Positions 36,551-45,694 of a DNA stretch of 64,000 nt are shown piece by piece. Made by a program: the position numbers and the translations under genes. Below the pieces are notes generated by a model that was given only the letters and a program-made list of their open reading frames with translations, ran no database searches and was not told the DNA's origin. The DNA is from Mesostigma viride (lineage: Eukaryota > Streptophyta > Mesostigmatophyceae > Mesostigmatales > Mesostigmataceae). Positions within the stretch are counted from its first letter, which is position 1, and every line of letters begins with the position of its first letter. The DNA lies in assembly GCA_009746045.1 (NCBI GenBank), contig RPFO01001592.1:1-64000 (forward strand), in the 5' to 3' direction.

Positions 36551-37338
36551 ATGGAAGGCGATTCCGAGCCCGTCGTCAACATCAATGTCCTCGTGGACAG
36601 CAAGAAGGAGTACGTCGACCAACTGGAGCGCGGGATGACGGACCCCGTGTTCCAGGTCCTGAAGAGGATGGTGATGGACGCCATCAACGTGTCCCGCGAG
36701 GCCGGCATGGACCCCATCTCCGCGTTCGTGCAGCTCGTCGAGGAGATCCCGGAGTGGACCCCCGAGATCGTCGAGGAGGAAACCGAGCAGATCATGGAGA
36801 AGATCCCGTACTTGCGGGACTTGTTGAAGGCCTACTTCGTCTGCACGAGCATGATCATGGGGTCCATCCGCATGTCCAAAGACCCGAACCAGACGATGCG
36901 CGTGCGGGTCCCCACTCCCTCGCGATTCGTGCACATGGTCATGAAGAATCTGGGGTCGGACATCGTGGACGACGTGGAACACTTCCTGACCGAGGTCGAC
37001 GGGGGAACTACAAACTGCATCGTCGTAACGCCTTCGAGGCGATCCGGGAAGCGGTCAAGAACACCGTGCACGTGCTCATGCCCATCGACGACATCCTCAA
37101 GGAGTACATGGGCGAGCTCTTGAACAAGGACACGTTCAAGGGCGGCGAGGAGGAGGCGCCCGACCCCGATCTCATCCAAGGGCCCGAGGACCCCGCGGCG
37201 GCGGCGACATTGGCGGGGGGCGGGGATTCGAATATCCGACAGGTGCAAGTGGCGAGACAGGCGCTCGTCCGCAAGCCCTCGGCCGTACCGCAGGACGAGG
37301 ATATCGGAGGGGTCACGGTCGAGGACGACGGATTCTAA
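36551..37338 (+). CDS. DUF5764-like conserved giant-virus protein (one frameshift)
   Basis: About 262 residues if read through a shift at the GGGGG run near 37000-37004. The pattern SKKEYVDQLERGMTDPVFQVL, then AFVQLVEEIPEWTPEIVEEE, then LRDLLKAYFVCTSMIM, then MRVRVPTPSRFVHMVMKNL, then (after the shift) NAFEAIREAVKNTVHVLMPIDDILKEYMGELL matches a protein family conserved in many giant viruses (often listed as DUF5764). Its function is unknown to me. The C-terminal 60 residues are acidic and low-complexity. It stands directly upstream of the JAMM-like and packaging ATPase genes on the same strand. Confidence 0.7.
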
Positions 37339-37358
37339 TATGTCCGGCGTATTTATAG

Positions 37359-38024
37359 ATGTCGCGCCCCGCCGATCTGTTGCCTGTCCAAACGCTCGCT
37401 TCGGGTGCGAAGGTGATATCGGGGAGGAACGCGACTCGATATCCCGTATCCCCCGAGGCGGTTTCGTTCATCCGCTCGACGCTCGATAGCGGGAAGGAGA
37501 TAGGGGGCACGTTCGTCCCCGACGGTTTCGGCACTTTGCAGCGGTTCAAGACGACGGCGTTCGGCCACACGAACGACGTGCAGATCCCTCACGGGACGTT
37601 CGAATGGCACACCCATCCTCAGCGTTGCGGGATGACCGACTGTTCGCTGTCGAGTCCGAGCGACACGGACGTGGGGATCATATTGGACGACGCGGGCAGT
37701 GAGAACATCTCCCACATGGTGTTCAACCACTCGGGCGTGTTCGTGATGACCCTGACGCCCTCGCTCGTGCGGACCATTTCGACGCGCGGGAAGCGGGTCA
37801 CGACCGAGATCCGCGGCGCGTTCACGAAATTGCAGGACGAGTTCGCGAAGAGGTTCCGCAAGACGCGGACCGAACAGGACAAGGACGAGGCGGAGAGGTG
37901 GCACCAGCGCGAATGGTTGAAACTGTGCAAGAGCCGGGGGATCCACGTACTATTCTTCCCGTACACGCAGACCCCGTACGTCCCCGTGGGCGCGGGCGCG
38001 GGCGCGGGCGCGGCTCGTCCGTGA
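37359..38024 (+). CDS. JAMM/MPN-type metalloprotease-like protein
   Basis: A 221-residue protein. It has the zinc-ligand layout of JAB1/MPN proteases: a glutamate in GKEIGGTF (residue 47), H84-T-H86-P in EWHTHP, and S99-P-S-D102 in SSPSDTDVGIIL. The gap between HxH and SxxD (12 residues) is longer than the usual 7, so activity is uncertain. A TATTTATAG element lies just before the start. The C-terminus has a long basic helix and a GAGAGAGA tail. Cellular JAMM enzymes remove ubiquitin, and some phage homologues process tail proteins. Its position beside the packaging ATPase and before the capsid genes suits a virion-maturation role; this is inferred. Confidence 0.65.
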   Translation: MSRPADLLPVQTLASGAKVISGRNATRYPVSPEAVSFIRSTLDSGKEIGGTFVPDGFGTLQRFKTTAFGHTNDVQIPHGTFEWHTHPQRCGMTDCSLSSPSDTDVGIILDDAGSENISHMVFNHSGVFVMTLTPSLVRTISTRGKRVTTEIRGAFTKLQDEFAKRFRKTRTEQDKDEAERWHQREWLKLCKSRGIHVLFFPYTQTPYVPVGAGAGAGAARP

Positions 38025-38053
38025 CCGTCGCTCGAATGTCGTGATATGAATCA

Positions 38054-38856
38054 ATGGACCTTCAATTGAAAAAATTCGATCCCTCCAAGATCGGAGACGA
38101 CAAGGTCGTGTGCATCGTGTCCAAGCGCGGCGGCGGCAAGACGACGCTCGCCACGGACATCATGTACCACAAGCGCAACATCCCGTCGGGCATCGTGATG
38201 TCCGGAACCGAGGGGTCGAACCGTCATTGGCAGCAGTACGTCCCCAGCCTGTTCGTGTACGAATCCTTCAACAAGCCCGCGTTGCGAGCGCTGTTGAAGA
38301 ACCAGAAGCGGCTGTGCAAGGCGGGAAAGGGGCGGAACTGTTTCGTCGTGCTGGACGACTGCGTGTACGACCGGACCGTGATGAGGGATCCGTGCATCCG
38401 CGAGATCGCGCTCAACGGGAGACACATGAAGATCTTCCTCCTGTTCATCAGCCAGTACAGCATGGACGTCACTCCGGACATCCGCAGCAACATCGACTAC
38501 GTGTTCGCGCTGCGGGAAAACATCATCATGAATCGGGAGCGATTGTATCGCAACTACTTTGGCGTCATCCCTACCTTCGAGGCGTTTTGCGAGATCCTCG
38601 ACCAATGCACTCAGAACTACGAGTGCCTGGTCGTGGATCACACGAGCGAATCGAATCGTATCGAGGACGTGATCTTTTGGTACAAGGCGACGCCGCGCGA
38701 GAAGTTCGCGATCGGCAGTCCTGGTTTTTGGAATTACAGTCGTTTGAATTATAATCAGGATTACAAAAGCGACTCGGACGGAGACGAGTGCGGGTCCATG
38801 AAGGTCGTCAACACGCGGTGCGCAAACTCAACGCCGAACGGAAAGACGAGTACTGA
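38054..38856 (+). CDS. A32-type DNA-packaging ATPase (FtsK/HerA class)
   Basis: About 267 residues. Walker A is SKRGGGKTT (residues 23-31), Walker B is CFVVLDD (about 96-102), and LLFISQY (about 133-139) is the sensor-like segment typical of viral packaging ATPases. The family drives genome translocation into the capsid. The native length fits only if the stop at 38854-38856 is used, which requires a one-base shift near 38797 (just after GDECGS). Without it the frame runs on to 39433 through sequence that is antisense to the capsid gene. The gene lies next to the capsid cluster, as in many giant viruses. Confidence 0.85.
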
Positions 38857-39187
38857 CCGGAACCGGGGGCGCCGCCGGGCCGGGCCGGACGGCGGCGGGC
38901 GTCATGATGTACACGGGCTGCTCGATGCGTGTGAGCACGTGCGCGGGAGGAACGGCCACGCCGCCCACCGAGGAGGGAGGCGGGGAGGGGGCAGTCGAGG
39001 CGCGTCCGTGATCTTCGGCTTGCGGAGGACCAGCGTGCTGGACGCGCGATGTCTCGTCTTCCTCTTGATCGGCCTCGTCCGAGGGGGCATCCTTACGGAT
39101 CTACACAGAAAAAGTATGTTTCCTTCGAGCCAATACACGCCCCATGGACGTGAGCGGGTTGGTCCGGGACGGGACGGGACGAGACGT
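38829..39187 (-). other. Gap between packaging ATPase and broken capsid gene, with an ATG-less open frame
   Basis: The minus strand is open from about 39088 to the stop at 38829, reading an acidic then proline/valine-rich sequence (DEADQEEDETS, then VGGVAVPPAHVLTRIEQPVYIM). A TAG lies just upstream and no ATG is available before MTPAAVRPG. Another minus frame starts at 39138 (MYWLEG...). Perhaps a small gene with a frameshift; I would not name a product. Confidence 0.3.
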
Positions 39188-39432
39188 TTACGACGCGAAA
39201 CGCTTGCCGCCCATACCGGACGCGATCGCCATCACGTTGAAGGAGCGCGCGTAGATCTCGATGACGCCCTTCGGGATGCGGGCCGTCGTGCTGTTCTTCT
39301 GGAGACCCAGCAGAACCAGCTTGACGGTGTCGAGCCGGCTGAAATTCAGCGAGCCGGTGGGCTTCCAGTTCTCGGGCTCCAGGGAGAACGGGATGACGTA
39401 TGTACACGTGGCCCATCTTCGGCAGGCGCGTG
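39188..39432 (-). pseudogene. C-terminal fragment of major capsid protein (locus A), cut off by the hairpin array
   Basis: Reads as the end of an MCP: VIPFSLEPENWKPTGSLNFSRLD, then RIPKGVIEIYARSFNVMAIASGMGGKRFAS and stop at 39188. This matches the ends of the other MCPs (GMGGKRYAS at 48823, GMGGKRFAS at 45695). The missing front part is the capsid body at 40653-41673, 1,220 bases away across the array. Close to the array edge the frame also has a 4-base insertion (near 39400, ACGTATGTACAC), so even after removing the array the reading frame would not be intact. The GCGTG flanking the array (39428-39432) is the target duplication. Confidence 0.8.
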
Positions 39433-40652
39433 AGTTACGTTAAATAGTGCCGGAACCTTTTGCCGCCTGAGGCAAATCGGTCCGTAACACTATTTTGCCC
39501 GGAATAACCACTTCCGAGCACCCAAGTTAATTCGGCCGAATGAACTTGGGTGCTCGGAAGTGGTTATTCCGGGCAAAATAGTGTTACGGACCGATTTGCC
39601 TCAGGCGGCAAAAGGTTCCGGCACTATTTAACGTAACTAAAACCTGGCCTCGTGGAGGGGGGACGAAGAGCCCGAGACATCCGCCTAGGCCGCTGAGCAC
39701 GCACCACTAAATGCGCCGGAGCTGCCTCAGTGAGGATTCGAACCCCTGACCTCCAAGTTGCACAGGTTTTAGTTACGTTAAATAGTGCCGGAACCTTTTG
39801 CCGCCTGAGGCAAATCGGGCCGGAACACTATTTTGCCCGGAATAACCACTTCCGAGCACCCAAGTTAATTCGGCCGAATGAACTTGGGTGCTCGGAAGTG
39901 GTTATTCCGGGCAAAATAGTGTTCCGGCCCGATTTGCCTCAGGCGGCAAAAGGTTCCGGCACTATTTAACGTAACTAAAACCTGTGCAACTTGGAGGTCA
40001 GGGGTTCGAATCCTCACTGAGGCAGCTCCGGCGCATTTAGTGGTGCGTGCTCAGCGGCCTAGGCGGATGTCTCGGGCTCTTCGTCCCCCCTCCACGAGGC
40101 CAGGTTTTAGTTACGTTAAATAGTGCCGGAACCTTTTGCCGCCTGAGGCAAATCGGTCCGTAACACTATTTTGCCCGGAATAACCACTTCCGAGCACCCA
40201 AGTTCATTCGGCCGAATTAACTTGGGTGCTCGGAAGTGGTTATTCCGGGCAAAATAGTGTTCCGGCCCGATTTGCCTCAGGCGGCAAAAGGTTCCGGCAC
40301 TATTTAACGTAACTAAAACCTGTGCAACTTGGAGGTCAGGGGTTCGAATCCTCACTGAGGCAGCTCCGGCGCATTTAGTGGTGCGTGCTCAGCGGCCTAG
40401 GCGGATGTCTCGGGCTCTTCGTCCCCCCTCCACGAGGCCAGGTTTTAGTTACGTTAAATAGTGCCGGAACCTTTTGCCGCCTGAGGCAAATCGGTCCGTA
40501 ACACTATTTTGCCCGGAATAACCACTTCCGAGCACCCAAGTTCATTCGGCCGAATTAACTTGGGTGCTCGGAAGTGGTTATTCCGGGCAAAATAGTGTTA
40601 CGGACCGATTTGCCTCAGGCGGCAAAAGGTTCCGGCACTATTTAACGTAACT
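39433..40652. mobile_element. Hairpin/tRNA-like array, left copy, inserted in the capsid gene
   Basis: Four 206-bp near-perfect palindromes (39433-39638, 39771-39976, 40109-40314, 40447-40652) separated by three 132-bp spacers. Each palindrome starts AGTTACGTTAAATAG and is centred on ATTCGGCCGAAT. The spacers start and end with AAAACCTG/CAGGTTTT; the first is reversed relative to the other two. GCGTG flanks the array on both sides (39428-39432 and 40653-40657). Each spacer has a tRNA-like 3' half with a perfect Pol III B-box (GGTTCGAATCC, for example 40003-40013) and a CTGAGGC that can pair with GCCTCAG in the neighbouring hairpin arm. No protein is encoded; the 79-codon frames across it are artefacts. 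Confidence 0.85.
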
Positions 40653-41673
40653 GCGTGTGGGTCTGCAGAGGCAGGATGTAGCTGAAGTAGATCGGGTCGC
40701 GGCCCTCGCCGAACATCTGCTGCGAGTTGAGAGTCAGGTTGGCCTTCTCGAACAGGTGGCCGTCTCCGAACTTGCTATTCTTATTCTTGAAATTCCAATA
40801 CGCCGCCGTCGGGTCGGGAGACGTCTCCGGATCCGACAGACGGTTATCGGCTTTGTAATAGAAAATGAGTTCCTTCACCGGATGACTGAACGACAGGGCG
40901 ATGGTCTCGAGGCCGGACCCCTCGGTCACGTAATGAGAGTAGTGCTGGGTCTCGGTGATCAGGTACTGTTGCCGCTCCTCCGCGAACTGCTTGCGTTCGA
41001 AATCGTCCAGGTATACGAACCGACACACGAGCCGCAACTTGGCGATGTCGTCCATAGACTCCATCATCGCGTTGCGGTAACCGGCCACGCCCGAGAGTGT
41101 GGCCCACGTCTGCGGGTCGCGGCTCAAGGTGGTGCCGGGGTACTTGTTCCCGCCCGCCATCTGCGTGAAGATCGCGTCCTTGCTGTTGAGCGTGACGACG
41201 ACCTTGGCGTCGTGGTACTGCAGCGCGATCATGGGGAGAGCCATGCCGTCCTCGAGGCAGAACGAGAACTGCAAGGGGACGTAGATGTAACTCTTCCTTC
41301 CGCCGGTCTGTCCGCCGTTCTCGACGCGGACCGACCCGCCGTGCCGCGCGGGAGTGTTCTCCACGTAGGACGTCGACGGGTCGCGGGACAGCTGGTCGTA
41401 GACGTGCATGAACTCGCCGGTCATCTCCTCGATGACGGTTCCTCCGATCTTGAACTCGACCTTTTTGATGAGGATGCGCGCGATATCGTCATAGAACGGG
41501 TCGAAAATCTTCCACCACGCCGATCCGAAAGGAGGAGAAGGATTAGTGTTCCACTCCCTGATGGGCGGAAGTTCGAGATATAGGAACATCTTCGAGACGA
41601 GATCGCCGCTCTTCGGGATCTGGAACGTCACCTCCCTGCCGAACCCCTGGTTCCCGGCGACGGACACGACCTC
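40653..41673 (-). pseudogene. Major capsid protein body, locus A, copy 1 (N-terminus replaced, C-terminus cut)
   Basis: Encodes the MCP from EVVSVAGNQGFGREVTFQIP to SYILPLQTHTQ. It is identical to copies 2 and 3 from the same point on, but the first ~46 codons are replaced at 41673/41674 by the inverted tail end of the neighbouring capsid gene. The C-terminal ~80 residues are split off by the array (39433-40652), where the frame stops at the TAA in the array end. An open frame that runs from 41772 joins alien codons (MSYTTRKDFFLAKNPLPRS) to the body; I consider that start spurious. Confidence 0.8.
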
Positions 41674-41771
41674 GGGTATGGGCGGCAAGCGCTTCGCCTC
41701 GTAAGCCTTGTCGCGCGATCGCGGCAAAGGGTTTTTCGCCAAGAAAAAATCTTTCCGGGTAGTATACGACA

Positions 41772-42932
41772 ATGTCTGGCTGTCCGGTCCTCGTCCTCCG
41801 CGCCAAGGGTCCGCAGGACGCCTCGCTCACCGTCTCGCCCGTCAAGACCTTCTTCAAGTCGATCTACCCCCGCCACACCAACTTCTCGTTCGAGGACACG
41901 GAGGTCGTGTCCGTCGCCGGGAACCAGGGGTTCGGCAGGGAGGTGACGTTCCAGATCCCGAAGAGCGGCGATCTCGTCTCGAAGATGTTCCTATATCTCG
42001 AACTTCCGCCCATCAGGGAGTGGAACACTAATCCTTCTCCTCCTTTCGGATCGGCGTGGTGGAAGATTTTCGACCCGTTCTATGACGATATCGCGCGCAT
42101 CCTCATCAAAAAGGTCGAGTTCAAGATCGGAGGAACCGTCATCGAGGAGATGACCGGCGAGTTCATGCACGTCTACGACCAGCTGTCCCGCGACCCGTCG
42201 ACGTCCTACGTGGAGAACACTCCCGCGCGGCACGGCGGGTCGGTCCGCGTCGAGAACGGCGGACAGACCGGCGGAAGGAAGAGTTACATCTACGTCCCCT
42301 TGCAGTTCTCGTTCTGCCTCGAGGACGGCATGGCTCTCCCCATGATCGCGCTGCAGTACCACGACGCCAAGGTCGTCGTCACGCTCAACAGCAAGGACGC
42401 GATCTTCACGCAGATGGCGGGCGGGAACAAGTACCCCGGCACCACCTTGAGCCGCGACCCGCAGACGTGGGCCACACTCTCGGGCGTGGCCGGTTACCGC
42501 AACGCGATGATGGAGTCTATGGACGACATCGCCAAGTTGCGGCTCGTGTGTCGGTTCGTATACCTGGACGATTTCGAACGCAAGCAGTTCGCGGAGGAGC
42601 GGCAACAGTACCTGATCACCGAGACCCAGCACTACTCTCATTACGTGACCGAGGGGTCCGGCCTCGAGACCATCGCCCTGTCGTTCAGTCATCCGGTGAA
42701 GGAACTCATTTTCTATTACAAAGCCGATAACCGTCTGTCGGATCCGGAGACGTCTCCCGACCCGACGGCGGCGTATTGGAATTTCAAGAATAAGAATAGC
42801 AAGTTCGGAGACGGCCACCTGTTCGAGAAGGCCAACCTGACTCTCAACTCGCAGCAGATGTTCGGCGAGGGCCGCGACCCGATCTACTTCAGCTACATCC
42901 TGCCTCTGCAGACCCACACGCAGTTACGTTAA
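41772..42932 (+). CDS. Major capsid protein, locus A, copy 2 (C-terminally truncated)
   Basis: 386 codons; the last four come from the hairpin array, where the frame stops. N-terminal MCP signature: LRAKGPQDASLTVSP, then TFFKSIYPRHTNFSFEDTE. Then VEFKIGGTVIEEMTGEFMH, VPLQFSFCLEDGMALPMIAL and YLDDFERKQFAEERQQYLITE. This is the double-jelly-roll MCP of Nucleocytoviricota, forming capsomer trimers. The missing C-terminal ~80 residues include the final strand and the GMGGKRFAS end. A GTATAC box precedes the start as in copy 3. If the triplication is artefactual, only one of the three copies exists. Confidence 0.85.
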   Translation: MSGCPVLVLRAKGPQDASLTVSPVKTFFKSIYPRHTNFSFEDTEVVSVAGNQGFGREVTFQIPKSGDLVSKMFLYLELPPIREWNTNPSPPFGSAWWKIFDPFYDDIARILIKKVEFKIGGTVIEEMTGEFMHVYDQLSRDPSTSYVENTPARHGGSVRVENGGQTGGRKSYIYVPLQFSFCLEDGMALPMIALQYHDAKVVVTLNSKDAIFTQMAGGNKYPGTTLSRDPQTWATLSGVAGYRNAMMESMDDIAKLRLVCRFVYLDDFERKQFAEERQQYLITETQHYSHYVTEGSGLETIALSFSHPVKELIFYYKADNRLSDPETSPDPTAAYWNFKNKNSKFGDGHLFEKANLTLNSQQMFGEGRDPIYFSYILPLQTHTQLR

Positions 42933-44477
42933 ATAGTGCCGGAACCTTTTGCCGCCTGAGGCAAATCGGTCCGTAACACTATTTTGCCCGGAATAACCAC
43001 TTCCGAGCACCCAAGTTAATTCGGCCGAATGAACTTGGGTGCTCGGAAGTGGTTATTCCGGGCAAAATAGTGTTACGGACCGATTTGCCTCAGGCGGCAA
43101 AAGGTTCCGGCACTATTTAACGTAACTAAAACCTGGCCTCGTGGAGGGGGACGAAGAGCCCGAGACATCCGCCTAGGCCGCTGAGCACGCACCACTAAAT
43201 GCGCCGGAGCTGCCTCAGTGAGGATTCGAACCCCTGACCTCCAAGTTGCACAGGTTTTAGTTACGTTAAATAGTGCCGGAACCTTTTGCCGCCTGAGGCA
43301 AATCGGTCCGTAACACTATTTTGCCCGGAATAACCACTTCCGAGCACCCAAGTTAATTCGGCCGAATGAACTTGGGTGCTCGGAAGTGGTTATTCCGGGC
43401 AAAATAGTGTTACGGACCGATTTGCCTCAGGCGGCAAAAGGTTCCGGCACTATTTAACGTAACTAAAACCTGGCCTCGTGGAGGGGGGACGAAGAGCCCG
43501 AGACATCCGCCTAGGCCGCTGAGCACGCACCACTAAATGCGCCGGAGCTGCCTCAGTGAGGATTCGAACCCCTGACCTCCAAGTTGCACAGGTTTTAGTT
43601 ACGTTAAATAGTGCCGGAACCTTTTGCCGCCTGAGGCAAATCGGGCCGGAACACTATTTTGCCCGGAATAACCACTTCCGAGCACCCAAGTTAATTCGGC
43701 CGAATGAACTTGGGTGCTCGGAAGTGGTTATTCCGGGCAAAATAGTGTTCCGGCCCGATTTGCCTCAGGCGGCAAAAGGTTCCGGCACTATTTAACGTAA
43801 CTAAAACCTGTGCAACTTGGAGGTCAGGGGTTCGAATCCTCACTGAGGCAGCTCCGGCGCATTTAGTGGTGCGTGCTCAGCGGCCTAGGCGGATGTCTCG
43901 GGCTCTTCGTCCCCCTCCACGAGGCCAGGTTTTAGTTACGTTAAATAGTGCCGGAACCTTTTGCCGCCTGAGGCAAATCGGTCCGTAACACTATTTTGCC
44001 CGGAATAACCACTTCCGAGCACCCAAGTTCATTCGGCCGAATTAACTTGGGTGCTCGGAAGTGGTTATTCCGGGCAAAATAGTGTTCCGGCCCGATTTGC
44101 CTCAGGCGGCAAAAGGTTCCGGCACTATTTAACGTAACTAAAACCTGTGCAACTTGGAGGTCAGGGGTTCGAATCCTCACTGAGGCAGCTCCGGCGCATT
44201 TAGTGGTGCGTGCTCAGCGGCCTAGGCGGATGTCTCGGGCTCTTCGTCCCCCCTCCACGAGGCCAGGTTTTAGTTACGTTAAATAGTGCCGGAACCTTTT
44301 GCCGCCTGAGGCAAATCGGTCCGTAACACTATTTTGCCCGGAATAACCACTTCCGAGCACCCAAGTTCATTCGGCCGAATTAACTTGGGTGCTCGGAAGT
44401 GGTTATTCCGGGCAAAATAGTGTTACGGACCGATTTGCCTCAGGCGGCAAAAGGTTCCGGCACTATTTAACGTAACT
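42922..44477. mobile_element. Hairpin/tRNA-like array, right copy
   Basis: Five 206-bp palindromes (42922-43127, 43259-43464, 43597-43802, 43934-44139, 44272-44477) and four spacers of 131, 132, 131 and 132 bases. The first two spacers are reversed and the last two forward, so the array is itself a palindrome about its third hairpin. It joins the truncated ends of capsid copies 2 and 3, in opposite orientation. Sequence as in the left array, which has one unit fewer. Confidence 0.85.
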
Positions 44478-45627
44478 GCGTGTGGGTCTGCAGAGGCAGG
44501 ATGTAGCTGAAGTAGATCGGGTCGCGGCCCTCGCCGAACATCTGCTGCGAGTTGAGAGTCAGGTTGGCCTTCTCGAACAGGTGGCCGTCTCCGAACTTGC
44601 TATTCTTATTCTTGAAATTCCAATACGCCGCCGTCGGGTCGGGAGACGTCTCCGGATCCGACAGACGGTTATCGGCTTTGTAATAGAAAATGAGTTCCTT
44701 CACCGGATGACTGAACGACAGGGCGATGGTCTCGAGGCCGGACCCCTCGGTCACGTAATGAGAGTAGTGCTGGGTCTCGGTGATCAGGTACTGTTGCCGC
44801 TCCTCCGCGAACTGCTTGCGTTCGAAATCGTCCAGGTATACGAACCGACACACGAGCCGCAACTTGGCGATGTCGTCCATAGACTCCATCATCGCGTTGC
44901 GGTAACCGGCCACGCCCGAGAGTGTGGCCCACGTCTGCGGGTCGCGGCTCAAGGTGGTGCCGGGGTACTTGTTCCCGCCCGCCATCTGCGTGAAGATCGC
45001 GTCCTTGCTGTTGAGCGTGACGACGACCTTGGCGTCGTGGTACTGCAGCGCGATCATGGGGAGAGCCATGCCGTCCTCGAGGCAGAACGAGAACTGCAAG
45101 GGGACGTAGATGTAACTCTTCCTTCCGCCGGTCTGTCCGCCGTTCTCGACGCGGACCGACCCGCCGTGCCGCGCGGGAGTGTTCTCCACGTAGGACGTCG
45201 ACGGGTCGCGGGACAGCTGGTCGTAGACGTGCATGAACTCGCCGGTCATCTCCTCGATGACGGTTCCTCCGATCTTGAACTCGACCTTTTTGATGAGGAT
45301 GCGCGCGATATCGTCATAGAACGGGTCGAAAATCTTCCACCACGCCGATCCGAAAGGAGGAGAAGGATTAGTGTTCCACTCCCTGATGGGCGGAAGTTCG
45401 AGATATAGGAACATCTTCGAGACGAGATCGCCGCTCTTCGGGATCTGGAACGTCACCTCCCTGCCGAACCCCTGGTTCCCGGCGACGGACACGACCTCCG
45501 TGTCCTCGAACGAGAAGTTGGTGTGGCGGGGGTAGATCGACTTGAAGAAGGTCTTGACGGGCGAGACGGTGAGCGAGGCGTCCTGCGGACCCTTGGCGCG
45601 GAGGACGAGGACCGGACAGCCAGACAT
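44467..45627 (-). CDS. Major capsid protein, locus A, copy 3 (C-terminally truncated)
   Basis: Identical product to copy 2, in mirror orientation. It is the copy in the expected gene context: directly downstream of capsid locus B on the same strand, 67 nt from that gene's stop, with the normal N-terminus (MSGCPVLVLRAKGPQD) and a GTATAC box four bases before the ATG. It lacks the C-terminal ~80 residues because the array begins there; those residues lie at 39188-39432. The most economical original order is copy-3 N-terminus, copy-1 body, left array, C-terminal fragment. Confidence 0.85.
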   Translation of the reverse strand: MSGCPVLVLRAKGPQDASLTVSPVKTFFKSIYPRHTNFSFEDTEVVSVAGNQGFGREVTFQIPKSGDLVSKMFLYLELPPIREWNTNPSPPFGSAWWKIFDPFYDDIARILIKKVEFKIGGTVIEEMTGEFMHVYDQLSRDPSTSYVENTPARHGGSVRVENGGQTGGRKSYIYVPLQFSFCLEDGMALPMIALQYHDAKVVVTLNSKDAIFTQMAGGNKYPGTTLSRDPQTWATLSGVAGYRNAMMESMDDIAKLRLVCRFVYLDDFERKQFAEERQQYLITETQHYSHYVTEGSGLETIALSFSHPVKELIFYYKADNRLSDPETSPDPTAAYWNFKNKNSKFGDGHLFEKANLTLNSQQMFGEGRDPIYFSYILPLQTHTQLR

Positions 45628-45631
45628 TGTC

Positions 45632-45637
45632 GTATAC
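45632..45637 (-). promoter_or_regulatory. GTATAC box before capsid copy 3
   Basis: Lies 4 nt upstream of the ATG at 45627; its mirror (about 41762-41767) precedes copy 2. Confidence 0.5.
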
Positions 45638-45694
45638 TACCCGGAAAGATTTTTTCTTGGCGAAAAACCCTTTGCCGCGATCGCGCGACAAGGC

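Noticed and set aside
38857-39433. C-terminal extension of the packaging ATPase to 39433
   Set aside because: The extension is low-complexity, antisense to the capsid fragment, and would double the family's usual length; a stop at 38856 in the adjacent frame gives the expected size.
39730-39969. 79-codon frames starting MRIRTPDLQVAQ in the arrays
   Set aside because: This translation is typical of the antisense strand of a tRNA T-arm; it crosses the hairpin and is not a gene.
39977-40060. A complete functional tRNA gene in the array spacer
   Set aside because: T-arm and acceptor halves are good, but no convincing D arm or anticodon loop with U33 can be folded from the adjoining hairpin sequence.
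40657-41583. A 308-codon frame antisense to the capsid body (also at 41991-42917 and 44482-45408)
   Set aside because: Shadow of the capsid gene; occurs wherever the body is copied and lacks any family features.
41674-41772. Native N-terminus for capsid copy 1 (MSYTTRKDFF...)
   Set aside because: These codons are antisense to the capsid copy 2 start region and the inverted tail of locus B; the joint is the duplication breakpoint.
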